The position numbers and the translations under genes are program-made. From Eucommia ulmoides (Eukaryota; Streptophyta; Magnoliopsida; Garryales; Eucommiaceae), in contig CM028334.1 in NCBI GenBank assembly GCA_016647705.1, positions 434,001 through 498,000 of the forward strand: a stretch of 64,000 nucleotides of DNA, given 5' to 3'. Positions 1-12,081 of the stretch are shown one piece after another (position 1 is the stretch's first letter; each line of letters starts with the position of its first letter). The notes under the pieces were generated by a model. The model was not told the DNA's origin. It ran no database searches and saw nothing but the letters and a program-made list of their open reading frames with translations.

Positions 1-19
1 TACAGTGACTGATCCAATG

Positions 20-60
<41 letters not shown>
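20..60. repeat. (CT)n/(CA)n microsatellite
   Basis: A run of CT dinucleotides passes directly into CA dinucleotides just upstream of the first gene. It would lie in the 5' leader or promoter of the EPFL gene. Confidence 0.9.
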
Positions 61-96
61 TGTTCAACAGAGAGATTGCAATCATATTGGGCTAAG

Positions 97-926
97 ATGA
101 AAGGAACAACATTTTGTAGCTTTGTTATGATTCTCCAATCAGCATGTTGGGTGTGCGTGACAGGCAGCAGGACTCTTGCAGCTTCACATGATGGACAAAC
201 TGTTCTCCACGGTCAAACTGTTCTCCAACATCTTCCATTTTTTCTGGACTCTCATTTTTTTTTTTTTTATGATTTTTCCAGTAAAAATAAGAATATTTTA
301 CTAAAATTACATCTTTTTTTTTTCTCAGGCACATACCAGAATCTCCACACACTCCAGGTTCCCCCCAGCGCAAATGAGGTCTCTCTCTCTCTGTAATTTG
401 GAACTGCAAAAGATTACATTTTTTCAGGCTTGTATACATTTGACCCTCTCCATACCCTACAATGGTGGGAGCTTCTTGCATTGGGTTGCCCTTCTTTTTT
501 TAGGGTGAGCCTTGGGTAATGATAAGATTGTTCCATTGTGACTTGAAGGTCCCGTGGTTCAATTTTAGAAACAAACTCTGTACACAGGGAGTAAGACTGC
601 GTGCATTTAACTTTTCTTAGACCTTGTAATGGCGGGAGCCACTGTACTCCCCTAAAAGATTACTTTTTTATTGCTAATATTAATTTATTTATTTTTGGAA
701 GGTGAATCAAAGTGGGGGGTTGCCAACAAAAGAGGTAGAAGCAGTGGAGAGGAAAATGGGGTCAAGTCCGCCGAGTTGCGAGCACAAGTGTTTGGGGTGC
801 ATGCCCTGCCAAGCCATTCAGGTGCCCACCACAAGCAGTAGCCGGGTCCGGCTCGGACTCCACTACGCCAATTACGAACCCGAGGGCTGGAAATGCAAGT
901 GTGGCTCCATCTTCTACACCCCATAA
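97..926 (+). CDS. EPFL: EPIDERMAL PATTERNING FACTOR-like (EPFL) secreted cysteine-rich peptide
   Basis: This encodes a small secreted peptide of the EPF/EPFL family, apoplastic ligands of ERECTA-family receptor kinases that control stomatal and organ patterning. The mature part is clear in the last exon (702-926): GSSPPSC, then KC, GC and PC, and the tail WKCKCGSIFYTP. That gives six cysteines in the family spacing, with an AIQVPTTSS loop. A phase-consistent model is exon 1 97-211 (starts MKGTTFCSF, hydrophobic signal peptide), exon 2 329-357, exon 3 702-926, giving 122 aa. Exon 1 and the 29-nt exon 2 rest on splice-site logic only, and the donor at 212 is weak. The mature domain resembles the EPFL1/EPFL3 group, but subfamily assignment is from memory. 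A transposon lies about 160 bp past the stop. Confidence 0.8.
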
Positions 927-1082
927 TAAACCCTTGTCCCATTATTCCTTCTTTTTAACTCTATTATTGTAATTAAATGTAAGAAAGAAAAAGAAAACAA
1001 TGTTGTTTGGCTTCTTATTATGTTTTGAAACATTTTTTGTTCCCCCCATGTCATGGATTGTAATTTCATTACAAAAATCTAA

Positions 1083-2047
1083 GGTTGCGTTTGGATAAGG
1101 GATTTGACAAATTCAAGAGATTTCTAAAATGAAGGGATTTCAAAATCCTGGATTTTGAAATTGTTTGAATTGAATTATTTGGATTTTTTTTTCATTTTTT
1201 GGTTCTATTTCTGATCTCAATTCTGAAAAAAAAAAAAAAAAAAACACAAAATGCTTGAATGATGAACGAAAAGCAACAACTGAAGAAGATCACGAAGAAG
1301 TGACGATGAGCAGGATTTCTCAAATTGAACCAGAAGCCAAGATGCAACCAACTGAAGAAGAAATTGAAATGAAGATGAAATTGAACAATCAAATGAAGAT
1401 GAAATTGAACCAGAAAACCAAGAAGAAACCAATTGCAATCAACTAAAATCAAAAGCAAGAACTGCAATCTGAATCAACAACCCTATATATGTCACAATGT
1501 GCTCGATTTAGGGTTTTTGATCCCAGAATTGAAGCATGCCATAGATGAACCAGAGGATGACGCGATCGCGAAGAAGGAGATAAAACTTGAATCCTTCATC
1601 CTCAGCCCTAATTTGAAGGAGAAGGAGACGTCGACGAAACCCTGCGACGGCGACGAAGAAACCCTGGGACGGCGATGAGGAAGAAACCTTGCCACGACGA
1701 ACGGTGGATGACGGAAAAGAAGTAGACAACAAACGAAGACAACGAAGAAGAGGACGATGGCGGCGCGAATCGACGGCGAAGGGAAGGGCGCCTCAGGAGC
1801 GAAAGTTGTCGCGAAGATGAGAGGAGGATGACGATCACACAGAAGCGAGGATGAGCAAAGGCGTGCACGAAGGATTTCTCAAATGCAGCCTATTTCAAAA
1901 GGATTTAAAAATCCCTTCTTTCACCATTTGAAGGATTTTACAAATTCATCATCTTTCATACCCAAACAAAGAATTTACTAAAAAAGAATTTTAAAATCCT
2001 TTCCCTAATTAAAATCCTTCTCCCAATTCGCTTACCCAAACACAACC
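1083..2047. mobile_element. Non-autonomous PIF/Harbinger (Tourist-like) element, 965 bp
   Basis: Inverted ends GGTTGCGTTTGGATAAGG and (reverse complement) GGTTGTGTTTGGGTAAG are flanked by TAA on both sides (1080-1082 and 2048-2050). Both the end sequence and the 3-bp TAA duplication fit Tourist/PIF-Harbinger elements. The interior is purine-rich, with repeated GAAGATGAAATTGAAC-like units and GC-rich GACGACGA stretches. Open frames here are low-complexity and I see no transposase. It lies just downstream of the EPFL gene. Confidence 0.8.
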
Positions 2048-2050
2048 TAA

Positions 2051-2819
2051 ACTATTATGGGGTGAGCCTCATTTGAAGGAGTCAAAATCGAGAAATGATT
2101 CTTGAATGGTAATTTGGGCAAAAATTAGACATATATTCCAACACTAATAATATTTTGATTAGGCATTTTGACGAAAAAAATGCAATGATTGAAAGAAAGA
2201 GAAGATCTACTGTCTGTCATGAAATTTGAGCGCCAAAAATTTGACGAGCTTGTAGAGATAGGTAGATATAGCTCGTGGAAGAGGAGCTTGGTAATTTGGC
2301 GAGGGTAATGGTGAGGGCGTTGGAATTGTATTTTCTTTTTTCTGATTAGGCAAAATGGTCGTGAACAGTCTTGGCGGCGATGATAGCGAAACTATTGGTG
2401 TTGCTCTTACCATTAATGTTAACAGTTTCACAATAACTTATTATGTCAAAATAAGTCAAACAACGGTACAATATAATGACACGACATTAATCATGTTATA
2501 CGAAATATCATATTAATTTAATTATTCATTAGAATTTCTAATAATTGATTAATAAATTCTCAAAAGTCCCATCTCATAGAAACGTTATTTTTTAGAATTC
2601 TGTAACAGTGATTTTTTTGTACATGAGATAGTTCTTAGAAAATTATTTTTGGAATTTTGTTACTTTAAAAAAAAAAAATTCTTTCTTTAATTTAATCTAG
2701 GTTTGGGCTTATTTTAAAATCCATTGGAAAATAACGGCCCATTTTGCAGTACCAACCTATTTAATCTCCCACCGGAGCTGGAGCTACCGGTAGGAACCTC
2801 CGTTGGTGAATCACAGCAA
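2051..2819. other. Intergenic region and coatomer zeta promoter/leader
   Basis: No gene recognised. A 60-75 codon frame on the minus strand (about 2210-2400) has no known motif and is not called. The right part contains the promoter and leader of the next gene. Confidence 0.5.
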
Positions 2820-4104
2820 ATGGCGCACTTCTCCGTCCCTCGAGTTTGTTCTCCCTCTCTCTCTCTGTGCAAATCCTCTCTAATTTCTATGCAGATTGTG
2901 TTTCGTGTGATTGTTTGTTCTCGGTTGATCTAAGATAATATTGATTGGATTGCATCTAGTTCGCACTCGGATTTAAGCTTGTATTTGTTTCTCGATCTGT
3001 ATGATTCTTCTTTATACTCTGTGATCCATTTCGTGCATTTTTATCAGCTTCAGATGCCGAAGATTTCATAAATCTAGGTTTTCGATGCAATGAATTGCCT
3101 AAAATGTAGAATTACTGCTCGTTAGGCGATGGTTTCTTATTATATAACTGTATGTGCGTGTGTATGGGGTTTGTTTATAGGATGCGTGCCCAACCATAAA
3201 GAACATTCTTCTTCTGGATAGTGAAGGGAAGCGGGTAGCGGTTAAGTATTATACGGATGATTGGCCAACAAAGAGTGCAAAATTGGCTTTTGAGGCTTCT
3301 GTGTTCGCTAAAACTCAGAAGACAAATGCTCGTGCTGAAGGTAATTAAACTTAGATTAAAGATTTTTTCGTACTATTTTCGAACTTATTGTTTTAAATTC
3401 TTACCGTTTCCAAAGGCATTGATGATCTTGAAAACGTGTAATTGCTGATACTTTTCGCCTGCAATTCCTTTGTTTTTGATTGATTAAAATGAAGAAAGGC
3501 TCAAGCTATGTTCTGATTTGTATGATCCTGCAGCGGAGATAGCGATGGTGGAGAACAACATTGTTGTTTATAGATTTGTCCAAGACCTGCATTTCTTCGT
3601 GACCGGCAGTGAAGATGAAAACGAACTACTTTTAACCACCGTTCTTCAGGGTTTTTACGATGCAATTTCCCTTCTTCTCAGGTTTTGCCACTCACAGTTT
3701 TAGATTTTTAGTCTTCTCGTGTTTGAATTTATGTTAAGCTGATCTAAGCTTTTGCACTTGTTAACAGGAATAATGTTGAACAAAGCGAGGCACTCGAGAA
3801 CTTAGACCTCATTCTTCTGTGCCTTGACGAGATCATTGATGGAGGGTATGCTGCTTCTCCAATGGCTATATTGTAACGCTTCGTGTCGGTTTTGTCATAT
3901 CAACTAGGCACTGTTTGGTAACGTTTTATATATAAAAATATGATTTGTGGGCATGGCAGGATGATTCTTGAAACTGATGGTGCTGTAGTTGCTGGAAAAG
4001 TGACAGCCCACACCATGGATGAGGGTGCACCCTTATCTGAGCAGACTCTAACTCAGGCTTTGGCTACTGCTCGGGAACATTTTACAAGATCACTTCTCAG
4101 ATGA
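2820..4104 (+). CDS. COPZ: Coatomer subunit zeta (COPI coat)
   Basis: Zeta-COP is the small longin-fold subunit of the COPI F-subcomplex, which coats vesicles for Golgi-to-ER and intra-Golgi transport. Exons are 3181-3340 ([18 protein letters not shown], then [10 protein letters not shown]), 3534-3681 ([16 protein letters not shown]), 3768-3845 ([19 protein letters not shown]) and 3960-4104 ([16 protein letters not shown], ending SLLR). All four join in phase and cover the clathrin-adaptor small-chain domain. The start exon is least certain: ATG at 2820 with a donor after 2843 gives MAHFSVPR in phase 0 and a total of 184 aa, close to the usual 177-185. The donor there (CGA|GTTTGT) is only moderate. 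The body of the gene is certain. Confidence 0.92.
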
Positions 4105-5166
4105 GACTCGGCTTTCCATTTTTTGATTCAATTTATTTCATTTTTAAAAGCCATTTATTTTACCATTCAATAAATAAAAACAGTGTAATATTTTACTATT
4201 TGTGGTTACTTAAATGAGATGTCTTCATGATATTTACTTAAATTATCAAATCACAGATGGATACTTTGTGTACCACTTTCTTATCCATGTTGGTTTGTGT
4301 ATTAAGCCAAAGGTTTTCCATTGCCGATCTGATATAAACTCAATAATCTCACCCTCTCACATCGGGTATTTGATCAGTCGACTAGTCTTTATCTTTGTAT
4401 CTATTGAGTCAGAGTTATTGTAAGTTGGGTTTTGATACCAATGCATGGTGATCTTGGGTCTCTTTTCACTTAAAAATTAACTCATGATGTGAGATTTTTC
4501 CTCACACTTATAACCTTGTCCACCAACCATTTTCACATTTTTTATGCGGATAAATTCAACAATTTTATATGTTACCTGAAAAAACAATTTTAAATGTTAC
4601 CTGAAAAAAGGTGGATCACATTTTATTTGATTAATATGAAAAAGGAAAAGAATTAAAAAAAAAATAAAAAAAATCTCACAATTAGCCGGTCATAACATAA
4701 TAACGCCGGCAATTCAGGGGCTCAGGCTACGACCAACCTGTCCCGAAGAAAAATCAGAACCCCCTACAATTTTTATTCTTATTTTTTTTGGGGAAGAACA
4801 AAAGTATACCTCGTACCGTTTGTTCGCATGCCACGTAGGGCAGCTGAGCCAGGTCACCATTTCAAATGCAAAAAAAGAAACGTGTGTAAAATTTACCAAA
4901 ATATAAACAGAGACATGCGATGCGTGAGTTTGGAGAGAGGGCCCGTAAAATACTGGCATTGGTTCGGAGGGAGAAACAGAGAGAGGGTGGGAGAGAGGAG
5001 AGGAGAGAGACTCCTGCAGCCTAAACCCTTTCTCTCTCTAAACTTCTTCTTCCTCCCATCCCCCCATTTCCATATCTGCAGCTTCAAATCTTGTTTTGTT
5101 TGATCCATTGTTTTATATTTGGTTTCCTTTGATCTTCGTTTAGCGTCAAACCATTCATCCTATCCA

Positions 5167-5167
<1 letters not shown>
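4105..5167. other. Intergenic region with a dispersed repeat, then the ALA promoter and leader
   Basis: About 4325-4530 belongs to a dispersed repeat also seen at 45815-46080: shared pieces are TTTTGATACCA...TGATCTTGG and CCTCACACTTATAACC. The rest is AT-rich with no gene. From about 4900 the sequence is C/T-rich and purine-rich and leads into the 5' UTR of the flippase gene. Confidence 0.5.
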
Positions 5168-5233
<66 letters not shown>

Positions 5234-5586
5234 TATATTCACAAGATATAAATGTGTGCATGTACAACATCTCTCTAAATGTTTGTTGAAAAGTTTTGTT
5301 TTTTTTTTTAAGAATTTGCATCAGAATATATAAATGCATGTTCTTCCAATTTCGGGAAAAAAGAAATTCAATTTTTACCGTTTTGTTACGATTCTAGCTG
5401 GCAATGATGTGTTTTTTTCGTTTCTTAATCTCTTAACCTCGTATTTATTCAAGGTTTTATTTACTCTGTACCATAATGCATGATAATAATACAGAAGAAG
5501 CTTTATTTTTGTGATGTCAATTATGTTCTTTGTAAGATTTACGCCATTGTAATGGGTTTGGCTAATATAAATCGATTCATTCGCAG
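5168..5586 (+). promoter_or_regulatory. Likely 5' UTR intron of the flippase gene, with (TC)n(TA)n microsatellite
   Basis: CCAG|GTTTCT at 5167/5168 and TTCGCAG at 5580-5586 make a good donor-acceptor pair within the leader, 96 bp before the ATG at 5683. The intron opens with about 20 TC repeats followed by about 11 TA repeats (5169-5232). Confidence 0.6.
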
Positions 5587-5682
5587 GTTATCTACTGCTG
5601 CAATTTGTTGAATCCTCGTGTTATGGTCTGAAAATCGAGAATCTGGGTCATGTTCATATTGAGCTGAAACCAGAAAACAAAA

Positions 5683-8600
5683 ATGGCTAGAGGTAAGATA
5701 AGGGCGAAGCTCCGCCGGAGCAGCCTCTACACATTTGGTTGCAGCGGGTCACGAAATTCCAAGCCGAAAGAACCACATCGAGTCCAAGGATCCCGAATCA
5801 TACACTGCAACCAACCCAATCTCCACAAAAAGAAACCCTTTCGATACTACTCCAATTACATATCCACCACAAAGTACAATGTCGTATCATTCTTACCCAA
5901 GGCCCTGTTTGAGCAGTTCCGACGTGTTGCTAACTTGTATTTCCTCTTGGCGACAATCCTGTCACTGACGCCGGTCGCGCCATTCTCCGCTGTGAGCATG
6001 ATCGGACCGTTGGCATTCGTTGTTGGACTCAGCATGGCCAAAGAAGCCCTGGAAGACTGGAACAGGTTCATACAGGACATGAAGGTTAACCTCAGAAAAA
6101 CTAGTGTTCATAAAGGAGACGGCATTTTCGGGTACAAACCGTGGTTAAAGATTCGAGTTGGGGATGTGGTAAAAGTCGAAAAAGATAGTTTTTTCCCGGC
6201 CGATTTACTACTCCTGTCGTCGAGTTACGATGATGGGATTTGTTACGTCGAGACGATGAATTTAGACGGCGAAACCAACTTGAAAATCAAACGGGCTTTG
6301 GAAATAACATTACCGTTAGGCGATGACGCCGCTTTTAAGGATTTCAAGGGAATGATCAAATGTGAAGATCCTAATCCGAATCTCTATACGTTCGTGGGTA
6401 ATCTTGAATATAATCAACAAGTTTATCCTCTCGATCCGACTCAGATTCTTCTCAGAGATTCAAAGCTGAGAAACACGAGCTACGTCTATGGAGTCGTGAT
6501 TTTCACTGGAAATGACAGCAAAGTGATGCAAAATTCGACAAAATCACCTTCGAAGAGAAGCAGGATCGAGAAACAAATGGATAAAATAATCTATGTCCTA
6601 TTCACCATCCTTGTTATGATCTCTTTGATCAGCTCGATTTGTTTCGCTGCGGTGACGAAGTCCGAAATGCCCAATTGGTGGTACTTGCGAGCCCCCGACG
6701 AAGCCAATTTGTACAACCCGTTTAAGCCTGCTTTGTCGGGTACTTTTCATTTGGTAACGGCTCTTATTTTATACGGATATTTGATACCCATCTCGCTGTA
6801 TGTCTCAATCGAGGTTGTCAAAGTGTTGCAAGCCATGTTCATCAACCGGGACATCCATATGTTCGATGAAGACACCGGGATTCATGCTCAGGCAAGAACA
6901 TCAAATTTGAACGAGGAGTTAGGACAGGTGATGATTCCCGATTTCATACCATTTTTTTCTCTTAAATCAATATTTTTGTATGTTCTTGAGTTTGTATTTA
7001 TTTATAGTAAGTTTATTTTTTGTGCTCATGCATGTTTTGAGCGTTTTACGTTTCATATTGCAGACCATTGTACCTTCTTTTAACCAAAACTAATTCTAGA
7101 GTTGGAATTTTTAACAGGTCGACACAATTCTTACAGACAAAACGGGGACCTTGACATGCAACCAAATGGACTTCCTTAAATGTTCAATTGCTGGTACAGC
7201 CTACGGAAAACGTGCTACCGACGTAGAAATTGCAGCCGTAAGGCATATGTCGATGGATTTCGATCAGGACGCAAAGGATCAAAGCAAAGAAGGACTCTTT
7301 TTGTGGGAAAATAGGGTTGAATTGGAAACGATCATTACTTCTAAGGACAGGAAGGATCAGAAGTGTCCGATCAAAGGGTTTGGGTTCGAGGATAATCGGC
7401 TCAAGAACGGGAATTGGACGAGAGAGAGAAATTCAGACAAAATTCTGTTGTTTTTTCGGATACTCGCGCTTTGTCACACAGCAATTCCGGAGTCAAATGA
7501 GGAGGGCGACGGCTTCAACTACGAAGCGGAGTCACCGGATGAAGGAGCTTTCCTTGTTGCAGCAAGAGAGTTCGGGTTTGAATTTTGTAAAAGAACTCAA
7601 ACAAGCATATTTATTCTCGAGAGAGATTCGTCTACTCAACAGTCTATCGAAAGGTTAAACCGGGAATAAACATTTACGTCTATTATTTCGTTCATTTTTG
7701 GATCTTGCTTAAACTTTAAAAAAAACTGCAGGGAGTTCAAGATACTAAATCTGCTCAATTTTACCAGCAAAAGGAAGCGAATGTCGGTTATTGTTCGCGA
7801 TGAGGATGGTCAGATCCTTCTCCTCTGCAAAGGAGCTGACAGGTCTGTTTCTCAAATGTCACGACCCCCACTATTCACCCAAATCACTCCCTAATCCAAA
7901 ATTCAAAAATCTAAAATCACTGCAATATTTTACGTAGAAAATATTATAGTGATTTTCATGTAATGCATTGACTTTGAACTTCTAGAAAAATCACTGTAGC
8001 GCGTAGACTGTACGGCCAAAAATTTGAAGTTTGTGGATTTTCACCAAGAACCTTACTTTTTTTTGGTTATTCAATTATAACAGCATCATCTTTGATCGGT
8101 TGGCGGAGAATGGAAGAATCTTCGAGGAAGCAACCACGAAGCATCTGAATGAGTATGGAGAATCAGGTTTACGTACGCTGGCGCTTGCTTACAAGAAGCT
8201 TGAAGAATCCGAATATTCTGCATGGAACGCTGAGTTTCATGAAGCAAACACCACCATTGGCAGTGATAGAGAGACAAAGCTCGAACTTGTATCCGATATG
8301 ATGGAAAGAGATTTGATCCTCGTCGGAGCAACTGCCGTGGAGGACAAATTACAAAAAGGGGTAAAATTTTATAATTTTTTTTAAAAAAATAAAAAATAAA
8401 ATCTGTTGGTCCTTTTTTCAAATTGACAAAAAGCCCTCTCTTTTCCTAATTAGGTGCCTCAGTGCATAGATAAATTAGCACAAGCTGGACTGAAGATATG
8501 GGTTCTCACAGGTGATAAGATGGAAACTGCAATCAACATAGGGTTTGTCTCTCATAAAAAAACTACTATCAAACCAGATTTATTTTATTTATTATTATTA

Positions 8601-10428
8601 TTATTTTTCGAAGCGACTGAATTTTTTAAAGTCTTGTTTGGTGTGATATACAGTTTCTCGTGTAGTTTACTTCGTCAGGGCATGCAGCAGATCCGCATAA
8701 CAACAGCCGAAAACGATTCCAAGGCGGTAAATACTTTTTATTTTTCAGTAAAGTCTTGTTTGGGTGATAACTTTTATTTTCGACTGATGTTTGGAATTTG
8801 TTATGATCAGGATGTGAAGGAGAATATTTTGAAGCAAATCGAGAATGCCTCTCAAACCATGGAGTCTGAAAACAACCCTCACGCTGCCTTTGCATTGATT
8901 ATCGATGGGAAAACTCTGACTTATGCTTTGGAGGCCAACGTGAAGCATAAATTCTTCAACGTGGCAGTCGATTGTGCGTCTGTTATATGCTGTCGTGTGT
9001 CTCCTAAGCAGAAGGCAATGGTAACTAATAGATTTTTTTTTTTCTGGAGAAATTTATATTTGATTCTCTTTGCATTTTGATTTGTCAAATGTTGAAATTT
9101 AACAGGTGACAAGGTTGGTAAAAGAAGGAACAGGAAAGACAACGTTAGCAATCGGTGATGGTGCAAATGATGTTGGAATGATTCAGGAAGCAGACATTGG
9201 GGTTGGCATCAGCGGGGTTGAGGGAATGCAGGTTATGATCATATCATCTTTCTCTCATGGTTTATAGCTGCCGTCCAAAAAAAAATTTAGGCAGCCAAAA
9301 GTAAGATTTTAAAAAAAATAAACATTTTTTTGGCAGGCGGTCATGGCTAGTGATTTTTCAGTTACACAATTTCAGTTTCTGGAAAGACTACTGGTTGTTC
9401 ATGGACACTGGTGCTACAAAAGAATAGCCCAGATGGTAATTACCCAAAAAGGAATAAGCAAAACAAGTACAGTTAATACGGTTAATGTTCATCGTATTTG
9501 AACGTCTTTTTGTTGCAGATTTGCTATTTCTTCTACAAAAACATAGCTTTTGGGCTCACGCTTTTCTACTTCGAAGCATTTACTGCATTTTCTGGGCAAT
9601 CGGTTTATGATGATTGGTACATGCTTCTATTCAACGTCGTTCTTACATCCTTACCCGTGATTTCTCTTGGAGTCTTTGAACAGGATGTTTCATCTGAGGT
9701 TTGCTTACAGGTAGGTTAGTTTTTTTTTTTTTTTTTTTTAAAAAAAAGGCTAAGGCAAATCTCATGAATTTATACAGTTTCCAGCATTATACCAGCAAGG
9801 ACCCAAAAATCTGTTCTTCAACTGGACAAGAATATTTGGGTGGATGGGGAATGGTCTCTACACCTCCATCATCATCTTCTCCGTCAACATCACCATTCTC
9901 TGGGACCAAGCTTTCCGCTCCGACGGCCAAACCGCCGACATGACTGCCATGGGCACCACCATGTTCACCTCCGTCATCTGGGCAGTCAATTCTCAAATTG
10001 CCCTCACCATGAGCCACTTCACATGGATCCAACACATCCTCATCTGGGGCAGTATCGTCACTTGGTACCTATTTCTCCTCTTCTACGGCGAACTCTCCCC
10101 CCTTCTCTCCAAAAACTCGTTCAAAATCCTGAGCGAAGCCCTGGCCCCGGCCCCAATCTATTGGCTAACCACTCTATTGGTCACAATTGCTTGTAATTTA
10201 CCTTATATTGTCCACATAACTCTACAAAGATGTTCTAATCCAATGGATCACCATATTATTCAAGAAATGAAGTACCACAGGAAGGACATTAAGGACCGGC
10301 ATATGTGGACGAGAGAGCGATCGAAAGCGAGAAAACAGACCAAAATCGGGTTCACAGCAAGAGTAGATGCAAAGATCAGGCACTTGAAGGGGAGATTACA
10401 GAAGAAGTATTCAAAGATAAGTATTTAG
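5683..10428 (+). CDS. ALA: P4-type ATPase, aminophospholipid flippase (ALA4-7 group)
   Basis: P4-ATPases move phospholipids to the cytosolic leaflet of secretory-pathway and plasma membranes, working with ALIS/CDC50 beta subunits. Exons: 5683-6927, 7118-7653, 7732-7842, 8084-8360, 8454-8542, 8654-8726, 8811-9020, 9106-9231, 9337-9435, 9519-9710, 9778-10428. All junctions are GT-AG and in phase, giving 1202 aa. Visible motifs: the NLDGETN actuator loop, PISLYVSIE in TM4, the phosphorylation site DKTGTLT at the start of exon 2, [31 protein letters not shown], and a C-terminal membrane half ending [10 protein letters not shown]. The N-terminus [18 protein letters not shown] and the overall sequence match Arabidopsis ALA4-ALA7 better than ALA8-12. 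No damage seen. Intron 3 carries a dispersed repeat (7870-8060). Confidence 0.96.
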
Positions 10429-10775
10429 TACATATACATAGGTGAAATAGTGTGACTTTTTCCTCTTTTTTCATCCCCTTCGCCCTTTGATTCTTTGTAA
10501 AAAAGATTTGAGTTGATTTGAAGATGATGAAGATGAATCAGAAAGAAAGCAAAAGAGTTCATACATATATGTGGGAGATCAATGATTTCACAGTTAGATT
10601 AAGTGAAAACAGGGGAAATTCCTCTGCTTCTGATAATTCAATTACGATATAAATTATCAACTTAATCCAATCCATGAAAATCTTTGAGATTGATGATTTT
10701 GCGACATAGAGACAACAAACCCATATCAAATTCAACCATTTAAGTAAGAAAAAAAGAACTCAATTAAGTAATTAA
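10429..10775. other. 3' flanks of convergent genes
   Basis: This holds the 3' UTR of the flippase gene (+) and of the DUF3511 gene (-), which converge here. No other feature seen. Confidence 0.6.
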
Positions 10776-11171
10776 TTACCACCAACCATAGACGACATGG
10801 GTGCAGGTTTCCTTGATCCACCTGAAGCTCTTTCTGAAAGAGCCCTTCATCTTGCCCTCCGCGGCGTACACCTTGTACCCAGCAACCCTCTTCTTCCTCT
10901 GCAATTCCGGATCTTTGAAGCTCCAATTCTTTGAAGACCCAAATGAAATGCTCTTGCTTTTCTTGATCTTTCCATCTTTGTTGTTGTAGCCGGAATTTGG
11001 GTGTGGTGATGGCAGCGGCGGCGGCGGTGGCTGCGGCTGCTTCGCCGATGAAGTATGAGAAGTACTGTAACTCCTCAGATCATGCATGGTGGTTGGAGCT
11101 TCCCTGCCTCCGAAGTAGCTCTCCATCTGCATCCTTCCTTCTCTTGTTGACTTTGATCTGAAATTCTCCAT
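10776..11171 (-). CDS. DUF3511 domain protein
   Basis: An intronless 131-aa protein with the plant-specific DUF3511 domain at its C-terminus (about residues 85-131): DPELQRKKRVAGYKVYA, then KGSFRKSFRWIK, ending HVVYGWW. That tail is the family signature. The N-terminal half is low-complexity, with a Ser/His stretch and a run of five prolines. The family is small, basic and of unknown biochemical function. The ATG at 11169-11171 is the first in frame and gives the usual family length. It sits tail-to-tail with the flippase gene. A CT-rich leader lies upstream at 11172-11350. Confidence 0.9.
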   Translation of the reverse strand: MENFRSKSTREGRMQMESYFGGREAPTTMHDLRSYSTSHTSSAKQPQPPPPPLPSPHPNSGYNNKDGKIKKSKSISFGSSKNWSFKDPELQRKKRVAGYKVYAAEGKMKGSFRKSFRWIKETCTHVVYGWW

Positions 11172-11554
11172 TTCAACACAGAAGAGAGAGAAAGAGAGAG
11201 AGGGAGGGATGGAGAGAGAAAGCGTGTTGGGTTTGCTTCAAGGTTGTGGCTTTTTCTCAGTAATTGTGAAAGAATTGGGGAACAGTTCGGAGGAGGAGGT
11301 GGCTTTATTCTCTTTATTCAAATGTTCTCTCTCTCTCTTTCTCTTTTCTTTTCTTTTTTAACGGAGTGATTTGACTCTGCTTGAGTAGTTGGTGTGTTGA
11401 TTTGCAAGTGCTTCAAGTATTGTTCAAAAATAGACAAACAAAAACAAACAGAAAATAAACAACAAACAAAAATGATAACTCTGAACACCTATCGAAAGTC
11501 TTTTTATCTATTTCTTTAAACAGAATATCCTCTAAATCAATAGTTGGAGTTTCA
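11172..11554. other. Promoter/leader of the DUF3511 gene
   Basis: GA/CT-rich stretches at 11185-11220 and 11325-11360 are typical of a plant 5' leader and core promoter on the minus strand. No further feature seen. Confidence 0.4.
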
Positions 11555-12081
11555 AGGAATTTGAGGGTGCAATCTCCATCTGTTCTTCTATTGGCAAAAA
11601 TATCTGCAAACCAGTTGATTTCCCTCGAGGCAAACTACACTGTTTAGTTATTCAAGTGTTTCAAGACAAGGAGTCTCTGACATTCTTCAGTAAGATCTTA
11701 ATACCTATGTTTTTTCAGGCAAGGGTTCTAGATGAGTGTAACTCCATTTGTTCCTCTCTTGGCCAGAATATCCGCACACGGGTTGGTTTTCCTCGGGACA
11801 AGTTGCAATGTGTAGTTGTTCAAGACAAGGAGTCTCTTGTATTCTTCAATAAGATCTTTATACCTATGCTCTTTCGGACAAGGATTCTGGATGAGTGTAA
11901 CTGCATCGGCTGAATCCATTTCCACTATCATTCTAAAATAATCTTTGTTGGCGACAATGTTGACTTCCATGGATAAACTTTTAAACTTCGCTTCTAAGGC
12001 AGTACAATTCTCTAAGCATCCATGGTATTCCATTTTCCAAACTCCAAGATTATCTCTCAGTAATCCAATTTTCTCAGTCAC
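11555..12081 (-). pseudogene. RNase H-like (RVT_3) fragment, probably from a LINE, with an internal tandem duplication
   Basis: Minus-strand translation of about 11728-12081 contains CTALEAKFKSLSMEV, IVEMDSADAVTLI and LQLVPRKTNPCADILAKRG. These correspond to the alphabeta core, acidic DS motif and terminal ADxLAKxG of the RNase H domain found in plant non-LTR retroelement proteins and related host genes. Upstream reverse-transcriptase sequence is absent. The stretch encoding the second half is repeated: about 11571-11735 resembles 11740-11905, an offset of about 170 bp. It looks like a degraded fragment, not a working gene. Confidence 0.65.

Noticed and set aside
1255-1868. Overlapping open frames on both strands rich in Glu/Lys or Ser/Phe
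   Set aside because: They lie wholly inside a Tourist-like element and follow its GAAGAT/GACGAC repeats; no domain is recognisable.
2207-2431. Minus-strand frame of about 74 codons with a Pro-rich middle
   Set aside because: Codon use looks reasonable but there is no family motif, signal or neighbouring exon, so I could not support it as a gene.
5683-10428. Assignment of the flippase to the ALA8-12 group
   Set aside because: The N-terminus [18 protein letters not shown] and the loops around [15 protein letters not shown] fit ALA4-7 better.
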